A program made the position numbers and the translations under genes. From Treponema sp. (GTDB taxonomy: Bacteria; Spirochaetota; Spirochaetia; Treponematales; Breznakiellaceae), in NCBI GenBank assembly GCA_031281685.1, contig JAITFA010000186.1, forward strand, positions 1-9,416: 9,416 bases of DNA, in the 5' to 3' direction. Numbering within the stretch: position 1 is the stretch's first letter; every line of letters starts with the position of its first letter. Positions 6,254 to 9,416 of the stretch are shown in pieces. The notes beneath the pieces were generated by a model, which saw only the letters and a program-made list of their open reading frames with translations, did not search any database and was not told where the DNA came from.

Positions 6254-8713
6254 ATGCAAGCTGACATAAAACAAGACAGAAACAGAGAAACGGATTCACC
6301 AGAAAGAAAAAGCTTCACGTCGCTGTTTACCATTATCAGTCTGAGCATCATCATACTGATTGCCATATCAGTGTCGGTGATCAGCATCGCCAACCTCCGC
6401 GTCGGTTCGTATAATAGCGTTGACTCAAACGCGCAGGATCGCATGAACCGGCTCTCCGAATTGCTGCAGTTCAGGTTTCAGATATGGGAAAAGCTGATAC
6501 GGACAACCGCTACCAGCTCCGCGCCGATTATGGCGCAGGAGCCGGTTGATCAGGAAGCTCTGCGCGATCTGTTCAAGCGTATCACGGACTTGCAGACCGA
6601 CGCTTGGCATATCTATGGCTCCGGCAATATCCCGCGGACACAATCCGGCGGTTATACAGTCTACAGTAACGGAACAGAGCCTTCTCCAACCTTTGACAAC
6701 ACCACACGCAACTGGTTCCTCGGCGCGAAGGCGCATCCCGGAAAGGTTGCCTTCGCCGAGCCTTATATCGCTGACAGCACAGGGCAACTGACTACCGCTG
6801 TCTCAACCAATGTGTATGACGCGGCTGGCAATGATGTTGGCGTTGTATCAGCAAATGTCTCGATTGCGTTTCTGTCTGAAATGCTTGATAAGAGTACCAA
6901 GATTCAGGGCGAGGAAATTTTTTTCATCAACAAGGAGGGATTCTACGTTACCCATCCCGACGAACAGGCAGTGCTTAAGCAATCGTTTTTCAGCGACTTC
7001 GGTCTTGAGCAATATCAGGACGCGGTACTGGGAAACGAGACGTTCACGACCATTGATACGACATACTACCTCAACTCCACTCGTATTCCCGACGCCGGTT
7101 GGTTTCTTGTTACAATAGTACCAACTCAGGCAATTTACGCCGATACCAACCGCCTTATCACTCGGATCGTGCTGCTCAACGCCGCGCTCCTCATCGTCGC
7201 TATTGCTGTGGCGGTGTTCCTCCTCCGCGTACTGCGCCACGACCGCGAACAAATCATCGAGATGAACCGGCTCCTCATGGTGGAGCGCGACGAAATCGCC
7301 GCCATGAAGGATAACCTCAAAACCGGCGTCTTCCTCATGGACAGAGATAGCGTGATCCAACTGAACTACTCCCGTTCCCTTGAAGAAATTTTCCCCCTCT
7401 CTTCACAAAAAAAAAGGTTTATCGACATCTTGTCCGACTCATTCACCTCTCATGATCTGGAGATTGTTAAAGATTTCTTCGACATGGTACGGATGCGGGT
7501 GCGTCCGCAGGACCAGCTCAACTACATTAACCCGCTTGATGAGTTTATCTATACGAGTAGCGAAACGCATGAGTCAAAGACCCTGCGCTGCCGTTTTGTG
7601 CCGGTGGAACGCAACGACGATACGTTTCTTTTAGGCACTGTTGATGATATTACGGAGGAAACGCAACTGCGGAAACAGCTTGAGGAGGAAGCCGCTAAGC
7701 GCAATGAGGAGATGCGCTTACTCTTTGAGGTGGTTCATGTGGAGCCGAAGATACTCATGGCTTTTACCGAGGACGCCACTCATAGCCTTGACGAGAGCCT
7801 CGCGCTTCTGCGCGATGCAAAGCATGGTGACGACGACGACGCCATGCTGGTGCGCCTGTATCAGCTCGTACACGCGATAAAGTCCGACGCTTACATCATA
7901 GGCTTGAGCGTGTTTGGCGACAAACTGCACGGCGTTGAATCTGATATTAAGCGCCTGAGAGACAGAGGTAACGGCGCGCTTGTGCTTACGGCTGACGAGC
8001 TTGCTATGATCACAATACGGATGGAAGAGATGGAGGAGGAAAAAAACAAATTCTTCAATATATTTATACAACTGCACACAGAGGTTTCCTCTCAGAAGCA
8101 GGATGAGCTGGATGTACTCATGACCTCGCTCAAGCAAGCCTGCGAGCGAGTAGCCGCTGACTTGGGCAAGCAAGTGCGGTTTGAGTCGGACAACGTTGAC
8201 ATCGAGGCGTTGAAAGCCGCGCCGTATCGTCAACTCAAAGCAATACTGATACAGCTTGTGAAGAACGCTGTCTATCACGGCATAGAGTCGCCGGAGCAGC
8301 GGAACGCCAAAGGCAAGAACCAGACCGGCGTGATCCGGTTTTCTTTACAGCGGCAGGGCGGAACCACCACAACGACTGATTCGGCGACTGCGGCTCCCCA
8401 AGCGCAGTTTTCATCCAGCGCGTTGATCATCACCATACAAGATGACGGCGCTGGTCTTAACTTTGACAAGATAAGGAGCAAAGCCCTTGCGCGTGGCTTA
8501 ATCGCCGAGAGCGAAACCGCCCGAGAAAAACTACTGAGGGCGCTTTTCCAGCCCGGTTTCAGCACCGCGGAAACCGAGGGCGCTCACGCCGGACGGGGCA
8601 TAGGACTGAATCTGGTACAGAAAGAGGTTCACGATCTCCACGGTTCCATCAAGGTTCGCACAGAACGCGGCAAAGGCACGGCGTTTATCATTTCCATACC
8701 GCTGCGTAATTAA
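6254..8713 (+). CDS. Membrane sensor kinase of CheA-like type: dCache, PAS-like, HPt, HATPase; no P5
   Basis: An 819-residue membrane kinase. Membrane segment 1 is at about 23-46, followed by a periplasmic double-Cache domain (47-300) with R152, W154, F155 and EPYIADSTG (169-177) of the classic Cache ligand pocket, and membrane segment 2 at about 304-326. No clear HAMP follows. Residues about 350-470 resemble a PAS domain (TGVFLMDRDSVIQLNYS...LGTVDDITEE). Next is an HPt-like helical domain with VHAIKSDAYIIGL; His540 matches the CheA P1 phosphorylation site (H-x-x-K-G, here Ser for Gly). The C-terminal ATPase is CheA P4-like: N box LVKNAVYHGIESPEQR (Asn671), G1 DDGAGL (730-735), the IRSKALARGL helix, PGFSTAE, and G2 GRGIGL (780-785). 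A Thr-rich insert interrupts it near 700-720. The protein stops right after P4 (IISIPLRN), so it has no P5/CheW-like domain, P2 or receiver. Predicted role: ligand-controlled phosphorelay kinase; response regulator unknown. Confidence 0.9.
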   Translation: MQADIKQDRNRETDSPERKSFTSLFTIISLSIIILIAISVSVISIANLRVGSYNSVDSNAQDRMNRLSELLQFRFQIWEKLIRTTATSSAPIMAQEPVDQEALRDLFKRITDLQTDAWHIYGSGNIPRTQSGGYTVYSNGTEPSPTFDNTTRNWFLGAKAHPGKVAFAEPYIADSTGQLTTAVSTNVYDAAGNDVGVVSANVSIAFLSEMLDKSTKIQGEEIFFINKEGFYVTHPDEQAVLKQSFFSDFGLEQYQDAVLGNETFTTIDTTYYLNSTRIPDAGWFLVTIVPTQAIYADTNRLITRIVLLNAALLIVAIAVAVFLLRVLRHDREQIIEMNRLLMVERDEIAAMKDNLKTGVFLMDRDSVIQLNYSRSLEEIFPLSSQKKRFIDILSDSFTSHDLEIVKDFFDMVRMRVRPQDQLNYINPLDEFIYTSSETHESKTLRCRFVPVERNDDTFLLGTVDDITEETQLRKQLEEEAAKRNEEMRLLFEVVHVEPKILMAFTEDATHSLDESLALLRDAKHGDDDDAMLVRLYQLVHAIKSDAYIIGLSVFGDKLHGVESDIKRLRDRGNGALVLTADELAMITIRMEEMEEEKNKFFNIFIQLHTEVSSQKQDELDVLMTSLKQACERVAADLGKQVRFESDNVDIEALKAAPYRQLKAILIQLVKNAVYHGIESPEQRNAKGKNQTGVIRFSLQRQGGTTTTTDSATAAPQAQFSSSALIITIQDDGAGLNFDKIRSKALARGLIAESETAREKLLRALFQPGFSTAETEGAHAGRGIGLNLVQKEVHDLHGSIKVRTERGKGTAFIISIPLRN

Positions 8714-8730
8714 CATCAACCCCCTGACTA

Positions 8731-8771
8731 AGGCTATAGCCTCCTTTCACCCATAGCCTGTGAAAGGGGGC
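8731..8771 (+). terminator. Hairpin after the kinase gene, with a competing alternative stem
   Basis: Positions 8739-8750 pair with 8760-8771 (12 bp, one G-U) around a nine-base loop, starting 26 bases after the kinase stop codon. No T-tract follows (CGCGAATATC), so this is not a standard intrinsic terminator. AGGCTAT (8731-8737) is also complementary to ATAGCCT (8753-8759), which forms the loop of the first stem; the two structures overlap and exclude each other at least in part. It may serve as a 3'-end or RNA-stability element of the receptor-kinase transcript. Confidence 0.5.
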
Positions 8772-8984
8772 GCGAATATCGGGCTGAGTTACGGCTCCCA
8801 CTGTCAACAAGTTAAGCCCATAGGCAATAAAAATAGTCCACAGATTACCCAAATTACGCGGATTTTTCGCCGCTCTATCTTCTTCATCTATAGTTTCTTG
8901 GAATAAAGAATGAGGTATAAGGCGGGGAGCGTCACTGCGCGGCAGTCCGCTCTCTGTGGGTATGTATGTTCACTTAATGACGAG
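8772..8984. other. Non-coding stretch left of the 21-bp array
   Basis: No credible gene. It contains the left copy of the compound direct repeat (8801-8863) and a stable imperfect hairpin at 8925-8954: GAGCG (8927-8931) with CGCTC (8948-8952), and ACTGC (8934-8938) with GCAGT (8942-8946) around a GCG loop. A plus-strand frame from ATG 8910 runs into the repeat array but has only a weak ribosome site and its second half is just repeat translation, so I do not call it. Confidence 0.6.
8801..8863. repeat. Compound direct repeat, left copy
   Basis: Contains in order CTGTCAACAAGTTA (8801-8814), GTCCACAGATTA (8836-8847) and ATTACGCGGAT (8853-8863). The same three blocks occur in the same order in the right copy at 9301-9342. 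In this copy the second and third blocks are separated by a short extra stretch, while in the right copy they overlap. The CCACAGATTA...ACGCGGAT block resembles widespread short intergenic repeats of environmental bacterial genomes. Confidence 0.85.
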
Positions 8985-9275
8985 CCGCCGCCAATCAATT
9001 CTGAGCCTCGCACAATCGATTGCGAGCCTCGCACAACTATTTGTGAGGCTCCGGCAATATATTGCGCGAGGCTCGCAATGTATTGTGAATCGCTGACAAT
9101 ATATTGTGAACGCCATTAATCTATTGTGAGCCATCAGCAATATATTGTCAGCCGTCCGCAATATATTGTGAGTTGCCCGCAATATATTGTGAATCATCGG
9201 CAAATAGTTGCGAGCCGTTGATAATTGATTGTGAGTGGCTGACACTACATCTTGAACGGCTCATAAGGAGTTGAG
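8985..9275. repeat. 21-bp helically phased repeat array with palindromic cores, about 14 copies
   Basis: Ten-base cores start at 8992, 9013, 9034, 9055, 9076, 9097, 9117, 9138, 9159, 9180, 9201 and 9222, with decayed copies at 9243 and 9264. Every step is 21 except one of 20 (9097 to 9117). The consensus core is the perfect palindrome CAATATATTG, usually followed by TGAG or TGAA and preceded by G/C-rich bases. Five copies (9055, 9097, 9138, 9159, 9180) have the exact core; the outer ones diverge towards both ends. The array is too regular and has no unique spacers, so it is not a CRISPR. Because 21 is a multiple of three, both strands show open frames, but these shift at the 20-nt step and look like by-products. 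A phased protein-binding array is the simplest reading. Confidence 0.9.
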
Positions 9276-9300
9276 AGTGACTGAACAAAAACGGGCTACG

Positions 9301-9342
9301 CTGTCAACAAGTTAGGGATTCTTGTCCACAGATTACGCGGAT
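9301..9342. repeat. Compound direct repeat, right copy
   Basis: CTGTCAACAAGTTA (9301-9314) lies exactly 500 bp after its left twin, followed by GTCCACAGATTA (9324-9335) overlapping ATTACGCGGAT (9332-9342). A related TTCACAGATTA follows at 9344-9354. Bases 9322-9330 (TTGTCCACA) are one base from a consensus DnaA box; this may be chance, since the same block belongs to the dispersed repeat. Confidence 0.85.
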
Positions 9343-9362
9343 GTTCACAGATTAGACGGGTT

Positions 9363-9416
9363 GGCGCCAGAGACCGCGCTGGCGCGGCAGGCAAGCGGCG
9401 CCAGAGACCGCAGGCG
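9363..9416. repeat. GC-rich direct repeat with 34-bp spacing, open at right edge
   Basis: GGCGCCAGAGACCGC occurs at 9363-9377 and again at 9397-9411, 34 bp apart. In the first copy GCGCCAG (9364-9370) and CTGGCGC (9379-9385) form a seven-base-pair stem with an eight-base loop. The second copy is followed by AGGCG at the window end, so it cannot be seen whether this is two copies or the start of a longer array. Confidence 0.75.

Noticed and set aside
7718..8278. Antisense open frame of 186 codons within the kinase gene
   Set aside because: Lies opposite the HPt and ATPase coding region, whose motifs are unmistakable on the plus strand.
8910..9119. Plus-strand open frame of 69 codons running into the repeat array
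   Set aside because: Weak ribosome site, first half without recognisable features, second half translated repeat. Overlaps a stable hairpin.
8970..9245. Minus-strand open frame of 91 codons made of seven-residue repeats (HNILR-like)
   Set aside because: It exists because 21 is divisible by three. The repeat register changes at the 20-nt step, the start is a GTG without a ribosome site, and the conserved element is the DNA palindrome, not a peptide.
8985..9275. CRISPR array or replication origin
   Set aside because: No spacers between units, so not CRISPR. Origin-like reading (iterons plus near DnaA boxes) is kept only as a hypothesis, since no replication or partition gene is present.

Overview
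The window looks like chromosomal DNA of a host-associated spirochaete, most likely a Treponema of the termite-gut type (T. azotonutricia / T. primitia group). This is inference from three things: roughly balanced base composition, a lipoprotein/LplB/LplC-type ABC sugar importer, and long Cache-domain chemoreceptors and HPt-type kinases of the sort common in treponemes. No rRNA or other marker gene is present, so the assignment stays tentative.

Layout. Positions 1-161 hold seven near-identical 23-bp tandem copies that run off the left edge. A strong hairpin (175-207) followed by a T-tract separates them from a minus-strand three-gene transport operon, transcribed from about 3725 down to 214: inner-membrane permease 1 (LplB type), permease 2 (LplC type), then a large extracellular solute-binding protein. 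No ATPase gene is present; such systems usually borrow a shared MsmX/UgpC-type ATPase. The operon has a good sigma-70 promoter (TTGACA, 18 bp, TACAAT). A divergent spacer (3714-4052) carries this promoter and a 40-bp near-perfect palindrome, a candidate operator.

On the plus strand are two genes that are almost certainly cotranscribed (2-nt gap): a 732-residue Cache-HAMP methyl-accepting chemotaxis protein, and an 819-residue membrane sensor kinase. The kinase has the order Cache, PAS-like, HPt, CheA-type ATPase. It uses a CheA-like HPt histidine and CheA-like P4 domain but has no CheW-binding P5 domain and no receiver domain. This is the most unusual protein of the window.

From 8714 to the right edge there is no convincing gene. 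This region is structured: a hairpin after the kinase gene; two copies, exactly 500 bp apart, of a compound direct repeat containing CTGTCAACAAGTTA and GTCCACAGATTA; between them about fourteen copies of a 21-bp repeat centred on CAATATATTG; and a 34-bp-spaced GC-rich repeat at the right edge. Because 21 bp is two helical turns, the palindromic cores all lie on one face of the helix, which suggests a protein-binding array rather than a coding region.

Working model (inference): the importer takes up a carbohydrate or related oligomer, while the divergent chemoreceptor and kinase sense extracellular ligands, one feeding the flagellar chemotaxis array and the other a separate phosphorelay. The 40-bp palindrome could coordinate the two divergent units.
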